From: Molanna angustata
Lineage: Eukaryota > Arthropoda > Insecta > Trichoptera > Molannidae
Direction: 5' to 3'
Length of the DNA stretch: 64,000 nt
NCBI GenBank assembly: GCA_963576475.1
Contig: OY754981.1
Span: 17,394,341 to 17,458,340, forward strand
Position 1 is the stretch's first letter. The number at the start of each line of letters is the position of its first letter. This document shows, piece by piece, positions 45,681-57,182 of this stretch. The notes under the pieces were generated by a model. It made no database searches. It had not been told where the DNA came from and saw only the letters and a list, made by a program, of their open reading frames with translations. Both the position numbers and the translations under genes were made by a program.

Positions 45681-46127
45681 CTATCTAGTCCGCCTAAACG
45701 GTACGTTAAATTTTATTTTGTTTAGCAGTTCATGGCAGTCAATATTATTATTTGATAGATCATACAAGAACATTAAATCACTGTTTCTACGTCTTATATA
45801 AAGTTGTTGTAAAAACATATTATTGTTGATTCCAAATTTATAACATAGATATTTGATAAATATCTTCTGTATTCGCTCAATACCATCAATGTATATGTTA
45901 TACTGCGGGTTCCACACAACCGACGAAAACTCCAGCTGACTTCTGACTATTGCATAATAAAGCATACATGTTGTTTTTATTTGTTTAAATGGTTTACAAG
46001 TTCTCATTAAGAAACCTAACATTTGATAAGCTTTTAATAGACATATATTTTCAATGTGTATACTGAAAGACATTTTACTGTCCAGAGTAACTCCAAGATC
46101 TTTGCATTCAACATACAACATTTGCAT
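45681..46127 (-). pseudogene. Jockey/CR1-type LINE reverse transcriptase, C-terminal part
   Basis: An uninterrupted 148-codon reverse frame carries KDLGVTLDSKMSFSIHIENI, AYQMLGFLMRTCKPFKQI, LYYAIVRSQLEFSSVVWNPQ and IDGIERIQKIFIKYLCYKFG. These correspond to the 'LGV..D..L.F..HI', 'LY...VRS.LEY.S.VW.P' and 'IE..Q..F..' blocks that follow the polymerase core of jockey-superfamily RTs. The YADD core upstream is missing, since the 5' side runs into AT-rich DNA. The frame is open, but the piece cannot function alone. Confidence 0.88.
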
Positions 46128-46254
46128 ACAACATTTAAGAATAAGGTATACCTACATACGAATAAAAAAAATAACAGAATAAAGTTATCAAAAAGAACAA
46201 ACAAAAAGATATATAAACATAAACATACATAACCGTAATAACAAACATTATCCA

Positions 46255-46380
46255 TTTAAATAAAAAGAACAACAACAAAAAATATTAAAAAATAATAATA
46301 ATAAGAAATCAATATACGTAAAAACAAATATAAAATAATATAAAAAAATAATAATAATAATAATAATAATAAATAACCGG
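46255..46380. repeat. (TAA)n-rich low-complexity tract
   Basis: Runs of AAT/TAA, with nine near-perfect units at about 46345-46373. Confidence 0.85.
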
Positions 46381-46439
46381 AAGCAAAACAATATAACCGT
46401 ATAAAAATATCTATTGAAATCACTTCAGTCACTGCAAAA

Positions 46440-46680
46440 TTGATGCCCATCTTCTGTGAATTGGAGAATCAAGCCACATACCAGCCTCTCGAACAATAGA
46501 ATTGCTAAATCTCCACATCCTCATTCTTGCATCAGCTATCTTGCGTCTTTGGAGATCGGCAAAGTCATGGACCCCGCGCTCTGCAAACATTTGAGATGCT
46601 GAATCTGGGTAACCCGAGCATTATCCGAAAGGCATTATTGTATTGTACTCTCATAGAATTATAGGACTGACATGACATGT
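46440..46680 (-). pseudogene. LINE reverse-transcriptase C-terminus (decayed)
   Basis: The reverse strand gives RVQYNNAFRIMLGLPRFSIS followed by VHDFADLQRRKIADARMRMW and RFSNSIVREAGMWLDSPIHR, ending just before 46440. 'V.YNN.FR.L.GLPR..S' is a typical post-thumb motif of several LINE clades. A frameshift separates the first and second pieces. Confidence 0.7.
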
Positions 46681-46929
46681 GTGTCTACACCACAGCTCAC
46701 TTGTATGTTTTATCTTATTTCTATTTTTCAAAACTTTGAGTGGGATGCGCGAACGGAAGATGATAACCGATTTTTAATTTTTATAGACGTTTTTTTCACA
46801 TAACAATAGGCCGATTTGAAAATCAAAAAAAGTTTTTTTCAACCCACACAAATATATTATATTTTATTTTTTTCTGAGCCACCGCCTTATATTAAATATC
46901 CAATAAAGTCTTTGACGGTTAATAAATTT

Positions 46930-47160
46930 TCTATAATACTGCATTGAAAGATAGGGACGTAGCAGAAGACGCTTCTGGAGAGACATTGATGACAATAGAA
47001 TTGTCAAAACTATAAATACAGAAATACCCAACAACATAAGACTTGCCAGAAACCCTTCGAAGAGATGAAAAGACAGTTTGACATCCTCCCAGAATAGTCC
47101 ACCCTCACAAACAGATCAAATGACCTAATATATACACGAGGAAGAAGAAGAGGAAATAAA
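46930..47160 (+). pseudogene. LINE 3' end with GAAGAA tail (weak)
   Basis: A degenerate KDRD...WRD-like stretch ends in 'cgaggaagaagaagagga', the sort of purine-rich microsatellite tail seen on other LINE ends here. The assignment is tentative. Confidence 0.35.
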
Positions 47161-47680
47161 TAAAGGTGTGACATAACTAAGCTTAAATATATACGTCAGA
47201 ACTATTTTTTCCAATACTTTAATGTTTCAATTGGAATGTCTAAGATACATAAAGGAAGCATTTGGGTCAAATTTAAATCCTTGATCCAATATTGCACAAG
47301 TTTCCAGTTTCTCTCGTTCACTTTTTATTGACTTTATTTCTTTTCCACGAGATTTCACATTTTCCGCACATTGGCATCGATCAATATTGTCCCTGACCGG
47401 TCTTCGATTTCAAAAAAACTTCAATTTTCTCCGACACCCTAAAAACCTTTTCGTTCGACCTCTTGTTACTTATCCCGAGACGTATCTAAACTTCCTTGGA
47501 CGCATGATTAATTCTGTTCACCACTGAATCTATCCAATTTTATATGAATTCTCACCTCCGATTCAATTTAGATACATTTTTGTTGTATATAGAATTTCGT
47601 TAACATTTCTGACTACTATAGTAATATTATTGGCCCGTTATTGATTTCTTGTTTAGCCAAAAGTTTATTTTATGACAAAG
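47160..47680. other. Stretch without recognised gene
   Basis: No recognisable repeat or coding domain is seen. Confidence 0.4.
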
Positions 47681-47682
47681 TT

Positions 47683-47757
47683 TTAACCTCTCAATAGGAA
47701 CGAAGTTGGAATATCATAGGAGAACCGGGAACTCATGACACCTATAGTTATCAGGTC
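47683..47757 (-). repeat. Dispersed repeat R, fragment
   Basis: 'ctctcaataggaacgaagttgg' and 'ggagaaccgggaactcatg' are the complement of the R 3' end. Confidence 0.65.
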
Positions 47758-47769
47758 AGATGATATAAA

Positions 47770-48330
47770 TTTGTCATAAAATATCATTGACTCCCGACAA
47801 GGAAAAAAAATCCAATGTTTGCTTATATGCAATTATAAAAATCCAAAGGTTCAAGTTTTATTTTTTATCGTTTAGATTTTCGTAGGTAGGTATATACAAA
47901 TATTTTATCCGTGTTTATTTTTTTACATAAAAATATTTAATTTTTTTGTATGTCTTCTCTTTGTTAAGCCCTCTGTAGTTTTGTTTATTTATAATTAATT
48001 ATTACGATATCAATTCTGAGTTATAAAGTTGTCTAATTTTAATCATTACTTTTTTTTAACTAAGGGAATTAATGAGGATGTTTATATACTTATTAAAACG
48101 ACTTGTTTCTTTGTTTTAAATTGTAAAGTTTTTTTTATTTAGTTGAAATGCGTTATATATGCTTTATCCACAAACCAAGAATCTATTAGTTAAACCACAA
48201 ATTTATAAAAATAAACTCAAAAAACGCAGCCAGTGTATTGTATTTTTAATTTAACTAAACAATTCAGAAATTAAGGTTTACATCGCATACTTCGTCCATT
48301 GATTATATTAAAGTCAATATTTAGTTCTTG
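47770..48330. other. AT-rich stretch, no gene seen
   Basis: Nothing is supported here. Confidence 0.4.
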
Positions 48331-48337
48331 TATATTT

Positions 48338-48522
48338 TTTTTCTTCTTCTTGTGGAGCTCTGCCAGGATCCCTCTCGACGATGGCGATCACCCTGGCAAA
48401 TTCTTCCTCGTGTTGGCTGTCCGAAATATCTACTCCATCGTCCATTCAATCCAGTCCATTCGCGAATGTTGCACTGCAGCAGGACATCTGTCTCCTACCA
48501 GACCTTTGGCGACTCTCTAATA
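48338..48522 (-). pseudogene. LINE 3' end with AAG-repeat tail
   Basis: The GC-richer reverse strand carries HSRMDWIEWTMD, HEEEFARVIAIVERDPGRAP and then a GAAGAAGAA tail. The microsatellite tail and composition mark it as a LINE terminus, but no polymerase motif is included. Confidence 0.5.
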
Positions 48523-48559
48523 TACCATTCAAAATTAAGTAGAGCAAGTGATTTTTTTT

Positions 48560-50390
48560 CCCTCTAATTATTCCGCAAGGAACAATATTGGGTCCAATAC
48601 TGTTTATTTTATATGTAAACGAGATGCTTTAAATAGCAATAGTTGGTAAGATCATATCCTATGCTGTTAATAAAGTAATAACTTTTAAAGAAAACACATG
48701 GAAAGAAATAGAATTAACAGCTAATAAATACCTAAATAAATATGTTGAAAACTTGGTTCGATACAAATCTACTATTATTAAATGCGTAAAAACCTATTAT
48801 ATACCCTATAGCCTAAAGGAAAGCATTGCAAACATAAGTATTACTATCAAAGTTCATGCAAAAATTAATACATATTACTATTATATGGATACCTACCTGA
48901 AATCAATTAAACCATTGTTAGGATGAGAAAATTAATTTACATTTTCTATAGACTACGAAACACACTACCACTTAACTTGTTAAAAAACATTTACTGTGCA
49001 TTAGCTCATACAGTATTACAATACGGAATTATTGGATGGGGAAGTTCATATAAATCATCATTGTTCTTCTTCTTCTTCTTCAGCCAGTTTTCATCCATTC
49101 TTAGACATAGGCCTCCCCTTTGATCCTCCACAACTCCCTGTCTTGGGCACACTGCATCCATCTCCCTCCGGCACATTTCTTGATGTCATCAGACCACCTT
49201 GTCTGGGGTCTGCCAACACCTCTTCGGCTTGTTCTCGGTCGCCATTCTAAGATCTTTTTGGTCCATCGTGAATCCTGGCATCTGGCAATATGCCCAGCCC
49301 AGCTCCACTTAAGGCCAGCGACCCTTCCGCTACATCGGCTACTTTGGTTCTTTGTCTTATCATGACATTCTGAATTCTGTCCCTTATTGAAATACCCAGC
49401 AACTTTCTCTCCATAGCTCTCTGTGTCACTAACAGCTTGTGCATTATTCTTTTTGTTAGGACCGATGTTTTCATTCCATAAGTAAGCACTGGGAGAATAC
49501 ATGCATCAAATAGCTTCTTTTTCAAATAATGGGAGTATTTACGAGATTTCAGAATGTATGATAATTTTCCAAAAGCTGCCCAGGCAAGGCCACGTCTTCT
49601 CTCTTTTTCTGCCTCTTGATTTTCTTTGGCAAGCATCACGGTATGGCCTAGATATATGTATCTGTCTACTCTTTCAATTTGCACTCCATCTATTATGATG
49701 GGGAAGGACTCTTCTGCGTTACTCATCATTTTGGTCTTGGAGATGTTCATCTTCAATCCAATGTTCACACATGCTGAATTTATTTCTGTCAGCATAGTTT
49801 TCAATTCCTCCTCATCCTTGGCAAATATGACAATATCATCTGTGAACCGTAGATTGCTGAGATACTCGCCGTTTATATTTATACCTTTCTTAGACCAATC
49901 CATAGTTTTGAAGACATCTTCGAGGGCCTATGTAAATAGTTTGGGAGAAATAGTGTCACCCTATTGCATCATCATTGTTGCGGCTCGATAGTAATTATAC
50001 TAAAAAAACCATACGACTTCCCAACAAAAATTTGTTCAAACTCTTTCCAGTCCCGCCACTATCAAGAATATACAACAAAATTGCAATACTACAAATACAT
50101 AAGGATATCAGCAACTATACTTTCACAGACACAAATAATAGTACTAAAAATAACACCATATGAGGACTCACGACACCTCTATTTCGAACAACTACAGCAC
50201 ACCATCATTATATGTATAAAATTGTTTATCTGCCGACCAATAAATATAACAAATTTCGAAGAATTTAAAAAGAAACTCAAAAAAATTCGAAACACTCTCT
50301 CTCTCTCTAATATTCCATTCATTTTCAGTTTGTGGTTCACTTTTTTTATATGTGTTATTTATTTTGTATTATGGTTTTCATGATGTTTTT
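48560..50390 (+). pseudogene. Jockey-like LINE, interrupted by an RTE-type insertion
   Basis: The left part begins with the RT motif IIPQGTILGPILFILYVNEM (48567-48629), then decayed 'finger/thumb' sequence, then RKLIYIFYRLRNTLPLNLLK and TVLQYGIIGWGSSYKSS up to 49065. The right part resumes at 49968. Excluding the insert and one copy of the 12-bp duplication puts the two flanking reading frames in register, and the frame stays open to the stop at 50161-50163. A second frame from 49964 keeps further terminal residues. Point stops and frameshifts elsewhere make the element dead. Confidence 0.85.
49066..49967 (-). pseudogene. RTE-type LINE, 5'-truncated, nested, 12-bp target duplication
   Basis: The 902-bp insertion is bounded by direct ATCATCATTGTT (49054-49065 and 49968-49979). 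The reverse strand starts in the polymerase core: QGDTISPKLFT, a TAG stop, ALEDVF, then LRFTDDIVIFAKDEEELKTM (the usual YADD reads FTDD), LKMNISKTKMM and YIYLGHTV. After a frameshift it ends with LKWSWAGHIARC, WRPRTSRRGVGRPQTRWSDD, RELWRIKGEAYV and a stop. The 3' tail is (AAG)n, typical of RTE-clade integrants. Confidence 0.92.
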
Positions 50391-50394
50391 ATTT

Positions 50395-51460
50395 ATCTAT
50401 TTATGTTTTTGATTTGGATTTGAAATGTGTTTTTTTTATAACTGTTAATTATATATTTTTTAAGCTAGTGATTTATTTTTAGATTCTTTATGACCCAGAA
50501 GATCTACTATCGAACATTACTTTCTTTATTGTAAGTACATTATTTTTCTTGAACAATAAGTAAAATGTAATATTGTATTGATTATGTGATAACGAAGATG
50601 ACATAAGGTTAGATAATACACATAATATGATATTAATTAGAGCTAGGAATTGAGGTTACTAATGTTGGCTGTGTCTTTGACTAATAATCTCTGTATCCCC
50701 CTTGTCTCACAAGACTTAGTGAATATTATAGGTAGGTTCCTTTCCTATGTAATTATTGTGGCGTGGCATGCGGGTTCATGACATAACCTTCATCAATTTT
50801 CATATATCACTTAATCCTAACATGCGACACATTATTATTTTGATATTCATGTTCTCTTAATATGTCATATTGTAGGTACCTACATACGCAGTTGTAAAAG
50901 CCCAATAAGGATAATAAAAATAAGTAGGTACATACAATACATTGACTTATATTTACTACGTACAAGAAAATCTATACATTCGCGTTAAATTTCCGTTCTA
51001 CCAATTTGTTGCTAGAAAATTTTAAAAGAGTCGATATTTGATTACCACCCAAATATTTTTTTATTGTTATTTCACAAAATATAGGTACATCATATATATT
51101 GAACAACTAAATTATCTTACAAATCCAGAATAAATCAATTTTCTTAATTATGTAATCTTAATAATAGACCCTCAATACCTCAACCTTTGTCTAAATGCTT
51201 TAAGAGTACTACCTCAGAACAGGCATTCAGCCTAGTGAGATAAAATATCAATATTTTTATTATGTATACCACTATGAAATGTACTGTAATGAAATATGTA
51301 TAATATGCAAAAATGATGCGTTTCGCATATAATATGTGACATGTCATTTGCAATTGGACGTGACATATTAAAAAACTATCACCAAAAATAGTCAAACAAA
51401 CAAAAAAATTATCATAATTAGTTTGTAGTTTACATGTACATAATAATTTTCACAAATCGC
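50395..51460. other. AT-rich stretch, no gene seen
   Basis: No supported element was found. Confidence 0.4.
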
Positions 51461-51464
51461 TCTT

Positions 51465-51900
51465 TTAAGAGTGGTGAAACAGACACCCCGCTCTGCACTA
51501 TCAGCCACGCCCTTTATCCGGCTCGAAGGACCAAAATATTACCGCCGAAAATTGCCCAATGCAACACGGGCTAAGACAAATTAGTGGACTGTATAATTAT
51601 GTGAATAATATCACTATTGTTGAAAAGGCAGATAACGGGAAAAAGAAATGGATCGAGAAAGGAGCCCACCTACCATGTTGGAAAATGTCCTCTTCTTGAT
51701 TGCGCAGTCGGATGAAAGATGCGTAGTCTATACGCCTAAACACAGCACTAAACTTAAAATTATGTATCCTGTAACGATGATTTACGGCGATATTGAGCAC
51801 TCAGCGCGACATAACGTATTCCGAATGACATGCGTTCAAGGTCGTCGGCAAGCAAGTACTGGTTTGTTGGTGGTAGCAACAAGATGAGTGAACAATAATA
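51465..51900 (+). other. GC-richer island with an 80-codon frame, unrecognised
   Basis: Composition differs from the flanks. The frame 51648-51887 begins MDRERSPPTMLENVLFLIAQ and shows no domain I recognise. Upstream, 'ttaccgccgaaaattgcccaatgcaacacgggctaag' looks like a conserved repeat segment, but the family is unknown. It could be a decayed LTR or leader region. Confidence 0.25.
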
Positions 51901-51999
51901 CCGGACAGGTGGGTTTCCTATTATTATTATATTAAGTTATTTTTTTCTTTATTTTGTACATTTTGTCTTATACCTATTCAATTATTATATATGTCACTC

Positions 52000-52190
52000 G
52001 GAAACCAGTTTAACTAACTTGCGGACCAGTTAGAGCTCTGAATTTCAGAATCTGTGTATTTCCGATGACAATGCATGTTGAAAAGTGTTTCCAAATTAAT
52101 TCATTGATAAAATTGTACAATTTGTATTTCATACAAAGTAAACAAAGCACGTTTCCGGCTAAGCGTTAGTAAAATTTGATTTTTATTTTA
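52000..52190 (+). repeat. Dispersed repeat N, copy 2
   Basis: 'aactaacttgcggaccag', 'tttcagaatctgtgtatttccgatgacaatgcatgtt' and 'cgtttccggctaagcgtta' align with 29861-30090. Confidence 0.75.
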
Positions 52191-52289
52191 TTAGATGCCA
52201 CAATAATATTACTGATTTACGTTAAAATCAGTAATGTAAGTTAAAATCATAATAACATTAATTTTAATTGAAGAAAACAATATTGGCTT

Positions 52290-52378
52290 GTAAAAATTTT
52301 AATAGCACCAAATGTAACGAAACAATTATTAACAAAGCTGTAGTTTTCTGAAATAAAATAAATAAATAAACATTAATT
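52290..52378 (+). mobile_element. LINE 3' tail, family T4
   Basis: 'aacaaagctgtagttttctgaaataaaataaataaat' is the clearest T4 terminus, with an AAAT tail. Confidence 0.65.
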
Positions 52379-52914
52379 TATAAAACAGAATAATTAGCAT
52401 TTCGACTTAAAAAAAATGTTTTTTTGTCATTGTTTTAAATGGTTTTATTTCTTCGTTTGATGGCTCGTTCTTTTGACACAGTTCTTATTGTAGTGTTGAG
52501 TCATGCAGAGCCTTAAGAACATTATATACAATTAATGAAGAAAAAATCTGCTACAAAAAAACTCTGTGTATTCTACTTCACATTTATAATGGTTAAAACG
52601 TTATCAGGCTGTGCTAGTATATCCTCAGTGACACCAAAATTGTGGCTGATTTCATATTTAGTACTGTTATCTTCCATTGGCGTGTGTAAGCAGTTTGGGT
52701 ATGGTGAGGGGTAGTATATTGAAAACGTGCGGTGTATGTGTGGGTTTCGTATGGTTTATATTAATATTGATAAATTTACTGATAAATCTGAATTTACTGG
52801 AGGAATCTCAATTTAATAAATCTAACTATGGGATCCACGAGAAAATCATCAAACTCTTCCATTTTCACTTCAGCGATAGTAATTCTTTATAATACTATCA
52901 GATTTTAATGATTC

Positions 52915-55058
52915 TTTTTACTCATCACTAACCCAAAGGGGATATAGTGGGGAGTTATGATTTCGCAATTTTAAGGCTATTTTTTTATTACAGATTATCA
53001 ACTTGTATCATGCTGAGATTGTATTCTGAAAGTTTCATCACAATCTATTTGTGTGTGAGTGTATGCTATGTACGGCGTGTTTATTTTACTTTATCGATTA
53101 AAGACTAAAGTACTCATTAAAGTGCGCAAGATGAAGTGCTTGAAGCAATGAAACACGCGAAAGCGGGAAAAGCTGCCGGGTTTGACAGTGTATCAGCTGA
53201 ACTTATAAAATATGGCGGCGAGCAGACGTTGGAATGGTGACTCTCTCTTTTCAACATGTGTTGGGAAGCAGGACGCACTCCTTCGGACTGGAGAAATGCA
53301 GTCGTGGTACCCTTGTATATAGGTAAGGGATCGAAGCTCGACTGCAAAAACTATAGAGCCATAAGTTTGTTAAGCTCAATTGGTAAGATGTATGCAAGGA
53401 TTTTGGATCAAAGAGTGCGAAAGATTACAGAAAGCAAGATATGGGATGTCCAGGGTGCGTTTGTGGGCGGCAGAGGATGTATAGACCAAATTTTTTCTCT
53501 GCGCACGATCACAGAAAAAGTTCTGGATAAAAATCAGAAAATTTTCTGTGCCTTCATAGACCTAGAAAAGGCGTATGATAAAGTTGTTAGAGAAAAATTA
53601 TAGGATATACTAGCGGTGTATGGAGTGAAGAGCAAGCTGATACGCGCAATCGCGTCATTATATGAGAAAAACGAAGCATGTGTTCGTGTCAACGACACAG
53701 TGACAACGTGGTTCTCTATAAATAATGGCGTTAGGCAAGGGTGCGTGCTGTCTCCATGGCTCTTTAACCTGTATATTGATTTCTGCATAAGAGCCCTTAA
53801 GGATGAAAGCAAGGGTCTGAAATTGAGTACTGTAATGGTGCGAGATTTGATGTATGCAGACGATAAAGTTCTATTAGCAGAAAGTATGGAAGAGTTACAG
53901 TATCTTGTAAGTATGGTATATGAAGGATGCATAGAGAACGGACTTAGGATGAATGCTAGCAAATCAAAGACAATGGTCTTTGAAAAGAGTGAAAGCAGAA
54001 CAGCGTGTAAAATGGCTCGAGCAAGTCGACGAATATGTATACTTGGGAAGCATATTTCAACAGAATGGACGGCTTGATAAAGAGATCGAAAGAAGAGTTA
54101 TTGCAGGAAACAGAGTGACCAATTATGAATGACCGCAACATATCAAAGGATGCCAAAGTTGCCATTCATAACGCCATCGTAGTGCCAACCTTGACTTATG
54201 CAAGTGAAACCTGGACATGGCAGAAGACGCATGAAAGCAGAATAAATGCAGTTGAAATGAGATCGTTAAGAAGAATTTGCAATAGAACGATGTATGACAG
54301 GGTAAGAAATGAGGACATAAGGAAAGAATGCAAGTTGAAGAAAGATGTCATTACTAGAATGAAGGTGAACACATTGAGATGATTTGGTCACATGGGGAGA
54401 ATGAATGATGAGCGCCTGACGAAGAAAATATACAGAGCGGAAAGGAATGGAATGAGAGGTCGGGGACGCCCAAGAAAGGGATGGAACGACCATGTGAACG
54501 ATATTCTGAAAGACGGAAATGTTAGAAGTGTGAGCAACAGACGAACATGTATGAGACGATGCATGAATGTGGACGAGGCGAGAAATGCGTGCCAGAATAG
54601 AAAAATGTGGCGTTCGGTTCTCTCTGCCTACCCCGCAAGGGACATGGCGTGATGGTATGTATGGATTGTCTGTACTCATTCGATTATTTTCAAATTTCGC
54701 AAATATGTATATCTAATACTCTCTTAGATCCCATTGGATTTTGAAGGATATCCGAATAGTGCTTCTCATTTTTTTTAACTGTCATATATTTCAAAAAGAC
54801 CGCAAGCTTTAGAAACTTAATATTTGAAATTTTTATATTCATATTGGCAAAAAGGCACATCACATTCATAAAATGCCATTGAAATTTTATCAAGTTAAAC
54901 ATCATTTTTATCAAGTTTCCGTAATAAAATATTTAAATAAAAAATAATTTAACAAACTCATTTCATGAAAATGCTGAATATTTTCCATACAAAATTTTAA
55001 TACTTTATAGAATGACTTGTTAGTGAGTGTATAGCGTTGGCCAAAACCCACTCGTTTT
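52915..55058 (-). mobile_element. Element M, copy C, split by a LINE
   Basis: The reverse strand aligns with M copy A from AACGAGTGGGTTTTGGCC (55058) to GATGAGTAAAAA (52915). The alignment breaks only at 53119-54671, where a LINE is inserted. Without the insert the copy would be about 580 bp. Confidence 0.88.
53119..54671 (+). pseudogene. LINE (family T3) reverse transcriptase, 5'-truncated, nested in M
   Basis: The 1553-bp insertion has 9-bp duplications GTACTCATT (53110-53118, 54672-54680). The frame encodes most of an RT: AKAGKAAGFDSVSAELIK, GKGSKLDCKNYRAISLLSSI, QGAFVGGRGCIDQI, FCAFIDLEKAYDKV (first catalytic Asp), NNGVRQGCVLSPWLFNLYID and LMYADDKVLLAESMEEL (second and third Asp). The end carries RRICNRTMYDRVRNEDIRKE, FGHMGRMNDERLTKKIY, GRGRPRKGWNDHV and LSAYPARDMA. 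In-frame stops occur near 53237, 53602 and 54077, with a frameshift near 54100. The catalytic YADD is intact. Confidence 0.93.
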
Positions 55059-55556
55059 AAGAATGAGTATGTTCTTGTAACAAGTACATTATACATTCTC
55101 GTACATTTCCTAAATAATGCATATGCTTGTGACATAGGTGAACGAAATCGGTCGTGTACTACTTTTAACACTAACATAAATTAATTCAGTACATTTTTAC
55201 AGTGCTCGAGGGATTTCATTATATGATGAACGTATATTAGTACAAATTCATTATGAAATAGAGACAGAAAGAAATATATAAAGAGAAACGAGAATTAAAC
55301 GAAGTGTATCGGTAGTAGGTAATTTATTATACTTGATTGATATTACCCGGGATTGATTTTTCCATAATATTATTGCTTCGTAATAATTAATACATTTAAC
55401 ATCCTGGTATTATGACTGGATGATTTACATCGGACGTAAAGCGATTGTATCAATTTCATAAATGAATATATCACAAGTCGTATTGCGTATTGGGACACAT
55501 TGCCTAGAAAAGTGATAATGACATTTGTATGAAACTTTATTTAATTTACTTTTGTA

Positions 55557-55800
55557 GGAATTGCTTCTCGGGTTACTAACCATACCATCACGCCTTTTTC
55601 CTACTTGAGGTAGGCATAGAGAACCGAACTCCAGACACCTCTCTCTTGATATACATTTCTCTCTTCATTCACGTCCATGCATCGTCTCATACACGTCCTT
55701 CTGTTATTCTTACTTCTAACGTCTCATTCTTTCAAAATTCCATTTATGTGATCGTGCCTCCTTGGCCAACCTCTACTTTACGTTTCTCATTTTAGTTATT
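55557..55800 (-). mobile_element. LINE family T3 3' end, reverse
   Basis: The reverse strand ends 'aaaaaggcgtgatggtatgg'. Upstream it encodes pieces matching the C-terminal 'tcgtctcataca' region and YPTSSRK-like end of the LINE at 53119-54671. A SINE B-like 'ttgcttctcggg' lies directly beyond its end at about 55560-55571. Confidence 0.7.
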
Positions 55801-56184
55801 TATTTTACATGAAATTACTTGTATAAATGTTGAGCCATGAATGCTTTCTTCTTTTTATATTATTGATTATACAATAATTGATTGCATAGTTGAAAAACTC
55901 ATAAAATCATACATGACTAAACAAAATTGAAAAAGATACATAAAATCATGTTATCGGCCTTATATACTTTTTTATCCAACGGTCATCACTCATTCTCTCT
56001 ATGTGGCCAAACCACCTTAGGGAATTCATTTTCACTACTACCAACAGGTCAAATATTAATTTCACACTAACCCAATAACGAGTTGCCTCATTCTAGTGAC
56101 TTATGGTATTTATCGTTTCACAGACCATAAATAGACCATAAAGAGAATCGCTGAAGACCGAGCTGATCAGTGAAGGAAAAGGTG

Positions 56185-56245
56185 CATCGCTTTGCTCCCA
56201 ACCAATCCCCAAGACTGAAACCAAAGAAAAAGACAGACCAAGACA
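56185..56245 (+). mobile_element. LINE family T5 3' end, fragment
   Basis: 'ggtgcatcgctttgctcccaaccaatccccaag' matches the terminal coding block of the LINE at 61860-62140. Confidence 0.55.
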
Positions 56246-56394
56246 GAATACAGAAAGATTGCGAATAAATTTTGTTTTTTTCTTGTTATTAATTTTATTT
56301 TACATTCATTTTTGGTGTTATTTTTGTCATTAGTTTGTTACTACTTTTATTTTTTTTCATATGTTTGTAAAGCACAGTATGTCGATAAATAAAT

Positions 56395-56409
56395 TATTAT
56401 TATTATTAT
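56395..56409. repeat. (ATT)n target microsatellite of the LTR element
   Basis: The 5' LTR abuts an ATT repeat, and ATTAT recurs immediately after the 3' LTR (60216-60220). Because the site is a microsatellite, the exact duplication length (5 or 6 bp) is ambiguous. Confidence 0.8.
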
Positions 56410-56657
56410 TGTGAGATATGTGAGTGAAAGAGATAGCATGTCTGTGTGTGTATATAGTGTTTGAATGGGCACGCGGCGCGTCATTCATCGTTCCGCCGTT
56501 GATAGTAATACCTCCGTGAATTGTAATAGTATTGACCTTGATTTATATATTGTATATTTGACTTGTTGTAATTAAAGTGTAAAAGAATATAACATCTTTT
56601 ACTTACGAATACTAAGAGTTCCACCCCAACAAATAAGTAGTGTATAGGGACACTATA
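56410..56657 (+). repeat. 5' LTR (248 bp)
   Basis: It runs from TGTGAGATATG to GGGACACTATA. It includes a TATATA motif (in TGATTTATATATTG) and ATTAAAG, a possible promoter and polyadenylation signal. It is identical to the 3' LTR except for one extra TG. Confidence 0.93.
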
Positions 56658-56658
56658 C

Positions 56659-56676
56659 TGGCGCAGTCTGGAGACG
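56659..56676 (+). promoter_or_regulatory. Primer-binding site
   Basis: TGGCGCAGTCTGGAGACG begins one base after the LTR. The first nine bases match the TGGCGCAGT start of primer sites in 17.6/297-type gypsy elements, which are attributed to a serine tRNA. The primer identity is inference. Confidence 0.7.
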
Positions 56677-57182
56677 AATCTATAAAGAAGATTTTGAATT
56701 TTTTCGAGAAGGAAAAAAATTCGGCGACACAGGCGACAATATTTTTTTTTCACTGTGGAAAAAAAATAGGTACAGGCATCGTGCAAGTGTAAGTTGACAC
56801 TGTGCGAATAAGAAGATCTTCGAGGAAGCAGTATCGGAGCTGAAGAAGACAGGGATCTTCTAGATACGACTTCGGGAGACTTCGACTGGACTTCAAGGGG
56901 ACCAGAGGGGACCAAGGAAGACCAGGAAGGACAACGGGAACGAGAATCAGAGAGGACCAGGGGACCACAAGGATTGGACAAGAGGATTGGCTGCTTGCTG
57001 TGAACGAGCGTCGAGCAGAGGCAACGGAAGAGGACCAGAGAGCTGGAAGACCAGGATTCGACAGAGACGACTTCTGCAGAGACAGGGTTGGGCCGTAGTG
57101 CAGGTTCAAGCGACTGGACAGGATCGAGTTAAGATAAGTGTATTTTTCTTTTCTTGTCTGTAGGTATTCTTTTTTCGGTAAT
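56677..57182 (+). other. 5' leader of the LTR element
   Basis: This is about 500 bp of untranslated leader, purine-rich (GGACCAG/GAGGACC repeats at about 56890-57060). It probably holds packaging signals, but none can be pinpointed. The reverse-strand open frames over it are shadows of the purine bias. Confidence 0.6.

Noticed and set aside
53534..53962. Reverse-strand 142-codon frame
   Set aside because: It is a shadow of the reverse-transcriptase coding sequence on the plus strand.
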